This document shows, one piece after another, positions 55,138-64,000 of a stretch of DNA of 64,000 nt. The translations under genes were made by a program, and so were the position numbers. The stretch comes from Mycobacterium sp. HUMS_12744610 (GTDB taxonomy: Bacteria > Actinomycetota > Actinomycetes > Mycobacteriales > Mycobacteriaceae): assembly GCF_041206865.1 (NCBI RefSeq), contig NZ_JBGEDP010000001.1, positions 1,178,001 through 1,242,000 on the forward strand, in the 5' to 3' direction. The notes under the pieces are model-generated. The model did not search any database and was not told the origin of the DNA. It saw only the letters and a list, made by a program, of their open reading frames with translations. Each line of letters starts with the position of its first letter. Position 1 is the stretch's first letter.

Positions 55138-56127
55138 ATGCGCTTTGGGCTTTTCATCCCGCAAGGCTGGCGGATGGATCTGGTCGACATCGCACCCGAC
55201 GAACACTGGCCGGTGATGCGCGATCTGGCCGCCTACGCCGACGGCGGCGCATGGGACTCGCTGTGGGTCTACGACCACTTCCACACCGTCCCGATGCCGA
55301 CGGACGAGGCCACCCATGAGGCGTGGTCGCTGATGGCGGCCTACGCGGCCACCACGTCGCGGATCAAGCTGGGGCAGATGTGCACGGCGATGAGCTACCG
55401 CAACCCGGTGTATCTGGCCAAGGTGGCCGCCACGGCCGACATCATCTCCGGCGGCCGGATCCAGATGGGCATCGGCGGCGGCTGGTACGAACACGAGTGG
55501 CGGGCTTACGGCTACGGGTTCCCGTCGGCCGGGGTGCGGCTGGGCCGGCTGGACGAGGGCGTCCAGATCATGCGTTCGGCCTGGCGCGACGGCAAAGTCA
55601 GCTTCCAGGGCCGGCACTACCAGGTCGACGGTGCGATCGTCGCACCGAAGCCTTTGCAGGACAACGGGTTACCGCTGTGGATCGCCGGCGGGGGTGAGAA
55701 GGTGACGTTGCGCATCGCCGCGCAGTACGCCCGCTACACCAACTTCACGCCGGAGCCCGAGGCGTTCGCCCACAAGTCGGAGGTGCTGGCCGGGCACTGC
55801 CGCGAGGTGGGCACCGACTTCGGTGCAATCGTGCGTTCGGTCAACATCAACGCCGTGGTCGGCGCGTCCGACGCCGACGTCGCCGACCGGATGCGACGCG
55901 TCCGCGACCGCCTGGTGCGTCACCTCCCCGAGGCCGCCGCCGACGCGATGATCGCGGGCACCAGCGGTCCGGATTCGGCGACGGGCACACCGGAACAGGT
56001 GATCGAGCGGATCACCCGGATTCGCGACCTCGGGTGCGAGTATGTGATCTGCTATTTCCCCGAGGCGGCCTACGACCGCTCCGGTATCGAGTTGTTCGAA
56101 CGCGAAGTGATCCACGCGTTGAGCTAG
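55138..56127 (+). CDS. Luciferase-like (LLM) F420-type oxidoreductase
   Basis: 329 residues from ATG 55138. LLM/TIM-barrel layout: MRFGLFIPQGWRMDLVD, WDSLWVYDHFHTVPMP, TTSRIKLGQMCTAMSYRNPV, ADIISGGRIQMGIGGGWYEH and GLPLWIAGGGEKVTLRIAAQ. The GIGGGWYEHEW segment is characteristic of F420-dependent Fgd-like enzymes (TIGR03560-like group, recalled rather than searched). It is divergent from the FAD monooxygenase (39 bp gap) and has a four-base overlap with the convergent small monooxygenase gene. Confidence 0.87.
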   Translation: MRFGLFIPQGWRMDLVDIAPDEHWPVMRDLAAYADGGAWDSLWVYDHFHTVPMPTDEATHEAWSLMAAYAATTSRIKLGQMCTAMSYRNPVYLAKVAATADIISGGRIQMGIGGGWYEHEWRAYGYGFPSAGVRLGRLDEGVQIMRSAWRDGKVSFQGRHYQVDGAIVAPKPLQDNGLPLWIAGGGEKVTLRIAAQYARYTNFTPEPEAFAHKSEVLAGHCREVGTDFGAIVRSVNINAVVGASDADVADRMRRVRDRLVRHLPEAAADAMIAGTSGPDSATGTPEQVIERITRIRDLGCEYVICYFPEAAYDRSGIELFEREVIHALS

Positions 56128-56417
56128 ATATCGCTGGTGCGGTAACGCGTCTTGACCGGAGGCGCGGCCAGCAGCGGAGGCAGCTCGGTCAGCTTTCCCT
56201 CGCCGGCGCGAAACGCGCGGTAGGCCTCGTCGTCCTCGACCGTCGCCCAGATCTCGTAGACGAGCCAGTGGGCCTCGTCGTCCTCGTCGACGAGCACGTC
56301 GGTGCCGAGGTTTCCCGCAAACGCCCGGGTGTCCTGCAGCGCACGGCCCATCACGTCGCGCGCCGCGGGAACCGCGTCGGGCCTGAACTTCAGTTCCAGT
56401 ATCACGGTGACCGGCAT
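56124..56417 (-). CDS. Antibiotic biosynthesis monooxygenase (ABM) family protein
   Basis: 97 residues from ATG 56417 (GGGAG upstream). It has a ferredoxin-like ABM domain: VTVILELKFRPDAVPAARDV, EDDEAHWLVYEIWATVEDDE and YRAFRAGEGKLTELPPLLA. ABM proteins are dimeric cofactor-free monooxygenases or ligand-binding proteins. It lies in the lineage-specific redox cluster with the LLM and FAD genes. Confidence 0.84.
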   Translation of the reverse strand: MPVTVILELKFRPDAVPAARDVMGRALQDTRAFAGNLGTDVLVDEDDEAHWLVYEIWATVEDDEAYRAFRAGEGKLTELPPLLAAPPVKTRYRTSDI

Positions 56418-56506
56418 GTCGTCTCCCTCGCTGTGGCGGCTCTCGAAATCGTCGCATGCGATTCGACGCGTCGCCCGGTGGCCCGGCACGCGACCGCTGT
56501 ATCGGC

Positions 56507-56521
56507 GAGAACGTAATTTCC
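56507..56521. promoter_or_regulatory. Degenerate operator-like repeat (site 6)
   Basis: GAGAACGTAATTTCC followed by GC is nearly identical in its right arm to site 5 at 35984. It lies 72 bp upstream of the DUF35 start (56594), between it and the divergent small monooxygenase gene (start 56417). A further ATTCTC half-site lies near 56550. Confidence 0.48.
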
Positions 56522-56593
56522 GCTTTCGTCTAATGCTGTTGTACCTTTGCGTGAGCGCATTCTCGCGCGCGGATGACCGCTGGAGGACTCTCG

Positions 56594-57019
56594 ATGCAAC
56601 GAGCACTCGCCCCCGACATCTCCACCTGGCCCGCCGAGAACCCGCAGCTGATCGGCAGCAGGTGCGGCAGTTGCGGCGCCACAACGTTTCCCGTGCAGCA
56701 GTGGTGCCCGCGCTGCAGCGCCGGGGTGATGAGCGAGGTGCTGCTGCCGCGCCGCGGCACCCTGGTGGCCTGGACGACGCAGGGGTTCCCGCCCGGGGTG
56801 CCCTACGCCGGTCCGTCCGGCAAGGACTTCGTGCCGTTCGGCGTGGGACTGGTCCAGCTCGATGACGTGATCCGGGTCGAGGGCCGGCTGACCGAGAACG
56901 ACCCGGCCAAGATCCGGTTCGGTCAGGAGGTCGAGTTGACCATGGTGCCGCTGACCACCGACGAGGAGGGCGCCGAAGTGATGACGTTCGCGTTCCGGCC
57001 GATGGCAGAGGGGGCCTGA
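56594..57019 (+). CDS. DUF35/OB-fold Zn-ribbon protein, second copy
   Basis: 141 residues from ATG 56594 (GGAGG upstream). The zinc ribbon is SRCGSCGATTFPVQQWCPRC (C-x2-C ... C-x2-C), the OB-fold LLPRRGTLVAWTTQGFPPGV. It is paralogous to 47749-48147 and, like it, immediately precedes a thiolase-like gene (1-bp gap), reinforcing the idea of two DUF35-thiolase complexes. Upstream lies an operator-like repeat. Confidence 0.88.
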   Translation: MQRALAPDISTWPAENPQLIGSRCGSCGATTFPVQQWCPRCSAGVMSEVLLPRRGTLVAWTTQGFPPGVPYAGPSGKDFVPFGVGLVQLDDVIRVEGRLTENDPAKIRFGQEVELTMVPLTTDEEGAEVMTFAFRPMAEGA

Positions 57020-57020
57020 A

Positions 57021-58166
57021 ATGAGCAATGACGTAGCCATCGTGGGCGTGGGCCTGCACCCGTTCGGCAGGTTCGACACGACCGCGATGCAGATGGGCGC
57101 CGAGGCGATCCAATCCGCGCTCACCGACGCCGGCATGGATTGGAAGGACATCCAGTTCGGGTTCGGTGGCAGTTACGAGGTGTCCAACCCCGACGCGGTC
57201 ACCCGACTGGTCGGGCTGACCGGCATCACGTTCACCAACGTGTTCAACGCCTGCGCGACCGCGGCCAGCGCCATCCAGCAGACGGCGGACACCATCCGGT
57301 TGGGCAAGTACGACATCGGCATCGCCATCGGCATGGACAAACACCCGCGCGGGGCGTTCACCGACGACCCGGCCAAGCTGGCGCTGCCGCAGTGGTACGC
57401 CCAGAACGGGCAGTTCGTCACCACCAAGTTCTTCGGCATGAAGGCCAACAAGTACCTGCACGACCACAACATCTCCCAGGCCACGCTGGCCAGGGTGGCC
57501 GCCAAGAACTTCCGCAACGGCGCGCTGAACCCCAACGCGTTCCGCCGCAAGCCGATCCCCGAGGAGGAGATTCTCAACTCGGCGGTGCTCAACTACCCGT
57601 TGACCCAGTACATGTTCTGTGCGCCCGACGAGGGCGCCGCCGCGGTCATCATGTGCCGCGCCGACATCGCGCACAGGTTCACCGACAAGCCGGTGTATGT
57701 GCGCGCGTGCGAGATCCGCACGCGCCGCTACGGCGCCTACGAGGTGCACGCCACCTCGGCACCGCTGGACGGCGATGCCGCGCCGACCGTCTACGCGGCC
57801 CGGGCCGCCTACGAGGCCGCGGGCATCGGGCCCGAGGACGTCGACGTCGCCCAACTGCAGGACACCGACGCCGGCGCCGAGGTCATCCACATGGCCGAGA
57901 CGGGCCTGTGCGCCGACGGCGAACAGGAGAAGCTGGTGGCCGACGGCGCCACCGAGATCCACGGCTCGATCCCGGTCAACACCGACGGGGGACTGATCGC
58001 CAACGGCGAGCCGATCGGCGCGTCGGGGCTGCGGCAGATGCATGAGCTGGTGCGTCAGCTGCGCGGCGAGGCCGGCGAGCGTCAGGTGCCGGGCGACCCG
58101 CGCGTCGGGCTGGCCCAGGTCTACGGCGCACCGGGCACCGCGTCGGCCACGATCCTGTCGCTGTAA
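57021..58166 (+). CDS. Thiolase-like lipid-transfer protein lacking the catalytic His
   Basis: 381 residues from ATG 57021. It has a thiolase fold with FTNVFNACATAASAIQQTAD (Cys kept), but the usual G-H-P is G-E-P in NTDGGLIANGEPIGASGLRQ, so the activating His is replaced. Substitutions like this occur in Ltp-type proteins that are not true thiolases and may act as retro-aldolases with DUF35 partners. The paralog at 48180 keeps the His, so the two complexes are probably not redundant. Confidence 0.86.
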   Translation: MSNDVAIVGVGLHPFGRFDTTAMQMGAEAIQSALTDAGMDWKDIQFGFGGSYEVSNPDAVTRLVGLTGITFTNVFNACATAASAIQQTADTIRLGKYDIGIAIGMDKHPRGAFTDDPAKLALPQWYAQNGQFVTTKFFGMKANKYLHDHNISQATLARVAAKNFRNGALNPNAFRRKPIPEEEILNSAVLNYPLTQYMFCAPDEGAAAVIMCRADIAHRFTDKPVYVRACEIRTRRYGAYEVHATSAPLDGDAAPTVYAARAAYEAAGIGPEDVDVAQLQDTDAGAEVIHMAETGLCADGEQEKLVADGATEIHGSIPVNTDGGLIANGEPIGASGLRQMHELVRQLRGEAGERQVPGDPRVGLAQVYGAPGTASATILSL

Positions 58167-58504
58167 ACGCGAGATCGCCGCTGTCCACGTCAGGGCCGTG
58201 CCTGATTCTCAGATTTGATACCACGGGCAATATCAGATTTGGCGAGAGTCACATGGCTTGGAGGAGAGCCTCGGCGATCGTCGGGGTCGGCCTACGCGGC
58301 GTACTCGGGTATCAGAGTTGGCCTGTGGCCCTAGCGCACAGCATCTTCGGTGATGCAACTCGAAGGGCTACACCATTGCGCTATGCAATAGTTGCACTAG
58401 GATGCAGAATCTCCCGGTAGGCCGCTCGAGCGGCGCTCTTCACCGGCGAGACTGAAGAGGGGCTGCCATGGTCGAAAAAGTAAGGCGGACAAGCTCGCTA
58501 CCAT
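58167..58504. other. Intergenic region with palindrome and short ORF remnant
   Basis: This 338-bp gap holds a palindrome TGCAA-TAG-TTGCA at 58384-58396, a CCGCTCGAGCGG dyad (near 58430), and an ATG at 58468 after GAAGAGGGG beginning a 25-residue frame (MVEKVRRTSS...) that ends at 58545 inside the 3' end of ercc3. The frame is too short to assign. The arrangement resembles the promoter and first codons of a gene whose body has been deleted. Confidence 0.4.
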
Positions 58505-60154
58505 CTAAATCGCCGGGCCAAGTAGGTCGTCGGCGTCGCGGATGATGTAGCCGTAGCCCTGCTCGGCGAGGAAACGCTGCCGGTGCGCGGCGTACTCGGC
58601 GTCCAGGCTGTCGCGCGCCACCACCGAATAGAAGACGGCGCCCCCGCCGTCGGACTTCGGCCGCAGCAGCCGGCCCAACCGCTGCGCCTCCTCTTGGCGG
58701 GATCCGAACGTCCCTGAAACCTGCACCGCCACCGAGGCTTCCGGCAGGTCGATGGAGAAGTTGGCGACCTTGGACACCACCAGTGTGGACACCTCACCGC
58801 GCCGGAAGGCGTCGAACAGCGCTTCGCGCTCCTTGGTCCTGGTGGATCCCTGGATCACCGGCGCGTCCAGCTCGGTGCCGAGTTCGTCGAGCTGGTCCAG
58901 ATAGGCACCGATCACCAGGGTCTGCTCGCCGGGGTGTTTCGCCAAAATCGACTTGACCACCGCGATCTTGGTGTGGGCGGTCGAACACAGCTTGTAGCGC
59001 TCCTCGGGTTCGGCGGTCGCGTATGCCATCCGCTCGCTCTCGGTCATCGTCACCCGGACCTCGACGCACTCCGCCGGCGCGATCCAGCCCTGCGCCTCGA
59101 TGTCCTTCCACGGCGCGTCATAGCGTTTGGGCCCGATCAGGGAGAACACGTCGCCCTCGCGGCCGTCCTCGCGGACCAGGGTGGCGGTCAAGCCCAGCCG
59201 CCGCCTGGACTGCAGGTCGGCGGTCATCCGGAACACCGGCGCCGGCAGCAAGTGCACCTCGTCGTAGACGATCAGCCCCCAATCCCGGCTGTCGAAAAGC
59301 TCCAGATGGCGATACTCGCCCTTGGTGCGCCGGGTGACAATCTGATAGGTCGAGATGGTGACCGGCCGGATCTCCTTGCGCTCGCCCGAGTATTCGCCGA
59401 TCTCGTCCTCGGTCAACGAGGTGCGGGCAACCAGTTCGCGTTTCCATTGCCGGGCGGCGACGACATTGGTCACCAGGATCAGCGTCGTGGCACTGGCTTT
59501 GGCCATCGCCGCCGCCCCGACCAGGGTCTTGCCCGCGCCGCACGGCAGCACCACCACACCCGAGCCGCCGTCCCAGAACGAGTCCGCGGCCAGCTGCTGA
59601 TAGTCGCGCAGCTGCCAGCCGTCCTGCCGCAGGCTGATCGGATGCGCCTCGCCGTCGACGTAACCGGCGAGATCCTCTGCGGGCCAACCGATCTTGAGCA
59701 GCATCTGCTTGACGCGGCCGCGCTCGCTGGGATGCACGACGACGGTGTCGTCGTCGATGCGCGCGCCCAGCATCGGCGCGATCTTCTTGTTGCGCAGCAC
59801 CTCCTCGAGCACCGCGCGGTCCAGGCTCACCAGAGTCAGGCCGTGCGCCGGGTGCTTGACCAGCTGCAGGCGGCCGTAGCGGGCCATGGTGTCGACGATG
59901 TCGACGAGTAGCGGCTGCGGCACCGCGTACCGCGAGTGCGACACCAGCGCGTCGACCACCTGCTCGGCGTCGTGCCCGGCGGCGCGCGCGTTCCACAGCG
60001 CCAGCGGCGTGATCCGGTAGGTGTGCACGTGTTCGGGCGCGCGCTCGAGTTCGGCGAACGGCGCGATGGCGGCGCGCGCCGCGCCGGCCTGCTCGTGGTC
60101 CACTTCGAGCAGCACTGTCTTGTCGGACTGCACGATCAAAGGCCCGTCAGTCAC
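58505..60154 (-). CDS. ercc3: XPB/ERCC3-type DNA helicase
   Basis: 549 residues from GTG 60154 (GGGAGGAG upstream; matches the known start MTDGPLIVQSDKTVLLEV). It is an SF2 helicase: Walker A VVVLPCGAGKTLVGAAAMAK, DEVH box LIVYDEVHLLPAPVF, motif III GLTATLVREDGREGDVF, and C-terminal motifs V-VI in KVANFSIDLPEASVAVQVSG and GSRQEEAQRLGRLLRP. Corresponds to Rv0861c. It is probably a 3'-5' repair helicase. It is followed downstream on the same strand by nothing, and preceded by its conserved partner at 60192-62459. Confidence 0.96.
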   Translation of the reverse strand: MTDGPLIVQSDKTVLLEVDHEQAGAARAAIAPFAELERAPEHVHTYRITPLALWNARAAGHDAEQVVDALVSHSRYAVPQPLLVDIVDTMARYGRLQLVKHPAHGLTLVSLDRAVLEEVLRNKKIAPMLGARIDDDTVVVHPSERGRVKQMLLKIGWPAEDLAGYVDGEAHPISLRQDGWQLRDYQQLAADSFWDGGSGVVVLPCGAGKTLVGAAAMAKASATTLILVTNVVAARQWKRELVARTSLTEDEIGEYSGERKEIRPVTISTYQIVTRRTKGEYRHLELFDSRDWGLIVYDEVHLLPAPVFRMTADLQSRRRLGLTATLVREDGREGDVFSLIGPKRYDAPWKDIEAQGWIAPAECVEVRVTMTESERMAYATAEPEERYKLCSTAHTKIAVVKSILAKHPGEQTLVIGAYLDQLDELGTELDAPVIQGSTRTKEREALFDAFRRGEVSTLVVSKVANFSIDLPEASVAVQVSGTFGSRQEEAQRLGRLLRPKSDGGGAVFYSVVARDSLDAEYAAHRQRFLAEQGYGYIIRDADDLLGPAI

Positions 60155-60191
60155 GACAGCCGCTCCTCCCTCTGTTTTGTCACGTGATCCA

Positions 60192-62459
60192 TTATCGGCC
60201 GTGGGCCGACACCACCGACGTGATGCGGTGAACGGCGAAGTCACGCAGCCGCCCGGAGCCCGAGTCGAACGCCACCAGCTGACCGCCCCGGATGGTAATC
60301 GGCGACACCACCCGCTGGGTGGCCACGCCCGCGGCGTCGAGGTAACCGATCACCAGCGTCTCCTGATCCTTTGCCGCGCGCTGCAGCAGCGACATCGCAA
60401 CGGCCGGGTCGACGCGAATGTTCCCGAACGGCGCGGCGGTCACCTTGCGCAGCACCGAGACGACGGCGTTCAGCGTCTCGGCGCTCGGTCGCGGCGCGGG
60501 GCGGTACGGCCGGCGCCGCTGCGGTGTGGCCACCCGGGCCCCGCGCGGCCGGACGTCGACGATGGAGCCGGAGGAATCCTCGGCGGCCGGGGCGAAGCCG
60601 GCGGTCCGCAACGCGGCGAGCACGTCGGCGATCGGCACCGGCGACACCGCCACCGTCGGCGCCAGGGCGCGCAACTGGACCCCTTCGACGGCGGGCGCCG
60701 CCAGCGCCTGGGCCAGCAGCGCCGGGTCCTCGCAGCGCACGAACGACGCGGCCATCCCGATCCGCAGCTGGCCATGCCGGCGCGCGACGTCGTCGATCAG
60801 GTACGTCAGCCCTTGCGGTACCGGGGTTTTGGAGTGCTGCGTGAAAAAATTCTGCATCCAGTCGCGGGTCCTGCCGACATCGAGCGCGTGGCGGATCGAC
60901 TGCTCGCTGATGCGGTACACCATCGCCGCGCCGGCCGATTCGACGGTGGCGACGGTGGCCAGTTCGTCGGCGAGGTCGCGCTGCAGGGGGCCGGGCACCA
61001 CGACGGTCAGATCGGTCTGCACCAGGAAGTGGTCGATCGGCTCGGGCAGGGCGTGCGCCATCGCATCGATCGCGAAACGGGGGTCGGCGTCCTCGTCCAG
61101 CAGCGCGCGGCCGGGCGTGCTGATCGCCCCGCGGCCCACCAGTCCCAGCGCGTGGCTCTCGCCCAGCAGATCGCCGACGGGTCCCGGCTGCAGCCGTCGG
61201 GCCCACCGTGGGCGCCGCCACACCAGCGCGGCCGACGCCTCGGCCGCGTCGACGCAGGCGCCGGCGGGCAACTCCGAGAGCATGCCCAGCAGCAGTTGCC
61301 GATCCAGCGGCGCCGCCGTCGAGTACAGCGAGTCCGAAAGGGCGCCATAAAGTTTGGCGTCCGGGCCGCGGGTGCCGATCAGCGCCGGACGGCCCGGCAG
61401 GTCGAGCCAGGCTTCGGCCAGCAGATGCCAACGCTCGGCGGGGGACATCGCGGCGAACCGGTCGGTGGCCGGCGTCGGCGCCCAGAACGGCCCGTCGGCG
61501 TTGGGGCCTTCAGCCGGCTCCGGATCGGGCGTGCCGCTGGCGATCAGGCCGGCCGCGGCCGTGATCTCAAGGATCAACCCGAGCCGTGGCTCCTCGATGC
61601 CGGTCGTCTTGGCCAGCCGCTTGAGGTCGCGCACCCCCAGCCCGCCGCTGCGCAGCTCGGGAACCGGCGCGGTGCTCAGGGTCTCGATCACCACGTCGAC
61701 TTCCCGCAACAGGTCGATGACGGCCCCGGCGGCCGCGGCGTCGACGTCGTCGGGTGTGGTGGTCGATACCACCGGGTCGGGCGCCGTCAGCTGCATCGGG
61801 CCCGGCTGTTCGCCGCGCAGCACCTGCCCGACGTGGCGGGGCAGGATCACCGTCTCGGCGTCGACGCGTCGCAGCAGGCCCAGCGCCAGCAGCTGCGGTA
61901 CCGGCCGGTCCGCCGGGGCGCCCGGGGCGGCGTCGCGGGTGCGGCCGATCGGGGAACCCTCGAGCAGTTTGTCCAGCACCTCGCGCTGTGGCGGGGTGAG
62001 GCCGTCGACGAGGTCGGCGATCTGCTCACCCGAGCGCGAGGTGTCCTCGAGGATGACCTGGCCCGGGTGCCACGGCAGGGCGGTCCCCGCGTCGGCGGCC
62101 ACCCGGACCGCGGCCTCGCCCCAGGCCAGGGCCCGCTCTCTGAGGGCGTCCAGCGCGGCGAGGACGTCGGTCTCCGGGGCGCGGTCGCCGATCAGCGCCA
62201 ACAGCTTCGCGCTCGGCACCGGCGCCGAATCGGCGTGCAGCACCAGCAGGGCGTCGAGCACCGCCAGTCGCAGGAAGTCGAGGTCGTCGGTGGCGGCCTT
62301 GACCGACTGGCGGGCCTGCGCGCGCGCCGCCAGCGCCGCGATGCTGCCGGGTGGGGGCTGGGCCAGGTCGGGCCGCAGTTGCAGCAGCCGGATCAGCCGC
62401 TCGTCGGGCAAGTCGGCCAGCCAGGACCCCAGCGGGATGTCCGGGGTGTTGTCGGTCAT
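60192..62459 (-). CDS. Helicase-associated conserved protein (Rv0862c-like)
   Basis: 755 residues from ATG 62459 ([20 protein letters not shown], the start used by the orthologous family). It is a long leucine- and alanine-rich protein with a conserved C-terminal region ([43 protein letters not shown]-like). Its N-terminal part resembles XPB-associated helicase domain proteins. It lies 38 bp upstream of ercc3 on the same strand and the pair is conserved in mycobacteria, so it probably works with the helicase. The molecular function is not established. Confidence 0.85.
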   Translation of the reverse strand: MTDNTPDIPLGSWLADLPDERLIRLLQLRPDLAQPPPGSIAALAARAQARQSVKAATDDLDFLRLAVLDALLVLHADSAPVPSAKLLALIGDRAPETDVLAALDALRERALAWGEAAVRVAADAGTALPWHPGQVILEDTSRSGEQIADLVDGLTPPQREVLDKLLEGSPIGRTRDAAPGAPADRPVPQLLALGLLRRVDAETVILPRHVGQVLRGEQPGPMQLTAPDPVVSTTTPDDVDAAAAGAVIDLLREVDVVIETLSTAPVPELRSGGLGVRDLKRLAKTTGIEEPRLGLILEITAAAGLIASGTPDPEPAEGPNADGPFWAPTPATDRFAAMSPAERWHLLAEAWLDLPGRPALIGTRGPDAKLYGALSDSLYSTAAPLDRQLLLGMLSELPAGACVDAAEASAALVWRRPRWARRLQPGPVGDLLGESHALGLVGRGAISTPGRALLDEDADPRFAIDAMAHALPEPIDHFLVQTDLTVVVPGPLQRDLADELATVATVESAGAAMVYRISEQSIRHALDVGRTRDWMQNFFTQHSKTPVPQGLTYLIDDVARRHGQLRIGMAASFVRCEDPALLAQALAAPAVEGVQLRALAPTVAVSPVPIADVLAALRTAGFAPAAEDSSGSIVDVRPRGARVATPQRRRPYRPAPRPSAETLNAVVSVLRKVTAAPFGNIRVDPAVAMSLLQRAAKDQETLVIGYLDAAGVATQRVVSPITIRGGQLVAFDSGSGRLRDFAVHRITSVVSAHGR

Positions 62460-62592
62460 TGCCGACCAGCGTAAAGCAGCCCCCAGGCCCCGCGTCCGCA
62501 GCGAGGAGACGGGCAGGCCGCCGCGCGCCCGGGACACCCGAGCGTGCGGACTGGCCGACCTTGCGCCGCGCGGGCGGGCGCGCAATGTCAGA

Positions 62593-62802
62593 ATGGACTT
62601 CGTGGCTGACATTGCTGAGGGTAAAGCCCGCAAAACCAAGTACGTCGACAACGGCTGGCCTGCGACGGGGCCGGACGACCACGCGGTGAGCGAACTCGTC
62701 AGCGACCGCACGGGCGCGTTGTCGCCCTTCGGTGAGCTGTCGTTCCCGCTGCCCTCCGACGACCTCCCCTACGTGCACCCGGTTACCGAAATCAACCGCT
62801 AG
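62593..62802 (+). CDS. Conserved small protein, Rv0863-like
   Basis: 69 residues from ATG 62593; GTG 62602 is an alternative, possibly leaderless start, since a TCAGAAT-like -10 element lies just before it and no ribosome binding site is visible. The sequence [20 protein letters not shown] and [20 protein letters not shown] is conserved at this position in mycobacteria between the helicase-associated gene and moaC. The function is unknown. It is divergent from 60192-62459. Confidence 0.72.
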   Translation: MDFVADIAEGKARKTKYVDNGWPATGPDDHAVSELVSDRTGALSPFGELSFPLPSDDLPYVHPVTEINR

Positions 62803-62810
62803 GTCGCGAG

Positions 62811-63311
62811 GTGGCAGAGGCGTCCGAGGCCGCGACCCGCCCAGGCCCGCTGTCGCACCTGGACGAGCAGGGGGCGGTGCGCATGGTCGACGTCACCGCT
62901 AAAGACGCCACCAAGCGCACCGCCGTGGCGGCGGGAATTTTGCGCACCTCGGCCCACGTGGTGGGGCTGATCTCGACCGGCGGGCTGCCCAAGGGCGACG
63001 CATTGGCCACCGCACGGATCGCGGGCATTCTCGCGGCAAAGCGCACCAGCGACCTGATCCCGTTGTGCCATCAGCTCGTGCTCACCGGGGTCGACGTCGA
63101 GTTCACCGTCGGCGAGTCGGTCATCGAAATCACCGCGACGGTGCGCAGTACCGACCGCACCGGCGTGGAAATGGAAGCGCTGACCGCTGTCAGCGTGGCC
63201 GGGCTTACGCTCTACGACATGATCAAGGCGGTTGACCCGGCCGCTCGCATCGACGACATCCGGGTGCTCTCCAAAGAGGGCGGCAAGAGCGGGAACTGGG
63301 CGCGGGCATGA
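62811..63311 (+). CDS. moaC: Cyclic pyranopterin monophosphate synthase MoaC
   Basis: 166 residues from GTG 62811. MoaC motifs: [60 protein letters not shown] (catalytic C-H region), [20 protein letters not shown] and [12 protein letters not shown]. It converts the MoaA product to cyclic pyranopterin monophosphate in molybdopterin synthesis. It corresponds to moaC2 (Rv0864). It overlaps mog by four bases. Confidence 0.96.
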   Translation: MAEASEAATRPGPLSHLDEQGAVRMVDVTAKDATKRTAVAAGILRTSAHVVGLISTGGLPKGDALATARIAGILAAKRTSDLIPLCHQLVLTGVDVEFTVGESVIEITATVRSTDRTGVEMEALTAVSVAGLTLYDMIKAVDPAARIDDIRVLSKEGGKSGNWARA

Positions 63312-63790
63312 GCGACCGATCCGCACGAGTCATCATCGCCTCCACCCGCGCGTCGACCGGAGAGTACGCCGACCGGTGCGGGCCCGTCATCGCCGACTGG
63401 CTCGAGCAGCGCGGATTCGCACCCGTCACGCCCCAGGTGGTGCCCGACGGGTCAGCGGTCGGTGAGGCGCTGCGCAAAGCGGTCGCCGACGACGTCGACG
63501 TCATCCTCACCTCCGGCGGCACCGGCATCTCGCCCACCGACAGCACCCCGGACCAGACCGTGGCGGTGCTGGACTACATGATTCCCGGGCTGGCCGACGC
63601 CATCCGCCGCTCCGGGCTGCCCGGCGTGCCGACGTCGGTGCTGTCGCGGGGCGTGTGCGGGGTCGTCGGGCGGACCCTCGTCGTCAACCTGCCGGGCTCG
63701 CCGGGCGGAGTCCGGGACGGCCTCGCGGTGCTCGCCGACGTGCTCGATCACGGGCTGGATCAGATCGCCGGCGAAGACCACCGGCGATGA
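63308..63790 (+). CDS. mog: Molybdopterin adenylyltransferase-like protein Mog
   Basis: 160 residues from ATG 63308. MogA/MoaB fold: [20 protein letters not shown], then [20 protein letters not shown] (the TSGGTG pterin-binding signature) and [20 protein letters not shown]. It adenylylates molybdopterin before molybdenum insertion. Corresponds to Rv0865. It overlaps moaE by four bases. Confidence 0.95.
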   Translation: MSDRSARVIIASTRASTGEYADRCGPVIADWLEQRGFAPVTPQVVPDGSAVGEALRKAVADDVDVILTSGGTGISPTDSTPDQTVAVLDYMIPGLADAIRRSGLPGVPTSVLSRGVCGVVGRTLVVNLPGSPGGVRDGLAVLADVLDHGLDQIAGEDHRR

Positions 63791-64000
63791 CGCTGGTCGT
63801 CCGGGCCGGGCTGACCGACCGGCCGATCTTTCTGCCCGAACACGAAGATCTGGTGCGGCACCGGTCGGCCGGGGCCGTCGTCGGGTTCGTCGGCATGATC
63901 CGCGACCACGACGGCGGGCGCCGCGTGGTGCGGCTGGAGTATTCGTCCCATCCGTTGGCCGCGCAGATCATGACCGATGTCGTCACCGAGGTCGCGGAGC
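63787..64000 (+). CDS. moaE: Molybdopterin synthase catalytic subunit MoaE, partial
   Basis: 71 codons from ATG 63787 (ATGA overlap with mog) before the window ends. The translation [39 protein letters not shown] and [16 protein letters not shown] matches MoaE2 (Rv0866), with the GFVG-(M/T)-IR-DH-(N/D)-G motif. MoaE with MoaD transfers sulfur to cPMP. The right part of the gene is outside the window. Confidence 0.93.
   Translation, partial: MTLVVRAGLTDRPIFLPEHEDLVRHRSAGAVVGFVGMIRDHDGGRRVVRLEYSSHPLAAQIMTDVVTEVAE

Noticed and set aside
56550..56562. GCATTCTCGCGCGC as another copy of the 15-bp element
   Set aside because: Only one half-site is present; the left arm does not match.
56124..58043. 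A 639-residue minus-strand frame
   Set aside because: Only its last 97 codons (from ATG 56417) encode the ABM protein; the rest is antisense to the DUF35 and thiolase-like genes.

Overview
The window is from a mycobacterium, most likely a slow-growing non-tuberculous species. The evidence is high GC throughout, an mce operon, Mce-associated membrane proteins, PE and PPE genes, a mycofactocin-type dehydrogenase, F420-type luciferase-like enzymes, and a right half collinear with the M. tuberculosis block Rv0853c-Rv0866 (pdc, far, dapC, fadA, fadB, ercc3, moaC2, mog, moaE2). No rRNA, tRNA, CRISPR array, insertion sequence or origin was recognised.

Layout. 0-3 kb: two broken minus-strand genes (dehydrogenase, carboxymuconolactone decarboxylase), a nitroreductase and two tandem MPT63-like secreted proteins closed by a strong terminator. 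3.3-10.4 kb: a catabolic block with two acyl-CoA dehydrogenases, a minus-strand operon (SDR, mycofactocin-type SDR, ferredoxin, P450) and a frameshifted CaiB-type CoA-transferase. 10.6-20.3 kb: a complete yrbEA-yrbEB-mceA-F import operon whose mceF is frameshifted. 20.4-23.2 kb: small secreted proteins and a pair of Mce-associated membrane proteins. 23.4-26.5 kb: a TetR gene divergent from a four-gene membrane operon ending in NorE/NorF-like (cytochrome oxidase subunit III/IV-like) genes, with two palindromic operators between. 26.7-29.4 kb: a PE protein carrying two CBM2-like modules, two long Gly-Thr repeats and a GH18 (chitinase-like) domain. 29.4-38.7 kb: P450/TetR pair, enoyl-CoA hydratase, 19-kDa-type lipoprotein, amidohydrolase-FadD operon, a second Mce-associated pair and a Bfd-like ferredoxin. 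38.7-64 kb: the conserved block, interrupted by lineage-specific insertions: a two-component system with a PPE gene; a DUF35-thiolase pair; and a group of two luciferase-like enzymes, a flavin monooxygenase, a small monooxygenase and a second DUF35-thiolase pair. The conserved ercc3-moaE end then resumes.

Together the genes suggest uptake of a hydrophobic substrate (Mce/YrbE), oxidation by P450 and dehydrogenases, CoA activation and beta-oxidation (FadD, FadE, EchA, FadA/FadB, thiolase-like proteins). A recurring 15-bp inverted repeat (GAGAAT-N3-ATTCTC and degenerate copies) lies upstream of several of these units and may mark one shared regulon; this is inference.

A second feature is the number of disrupted reading frames: six genes carry apparent indels (about positions 111, 874, 1941, 9318, 18815 and 39812). 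Whether these are real pseudogenes or sequence errors cannot be settled from the sequence alone.
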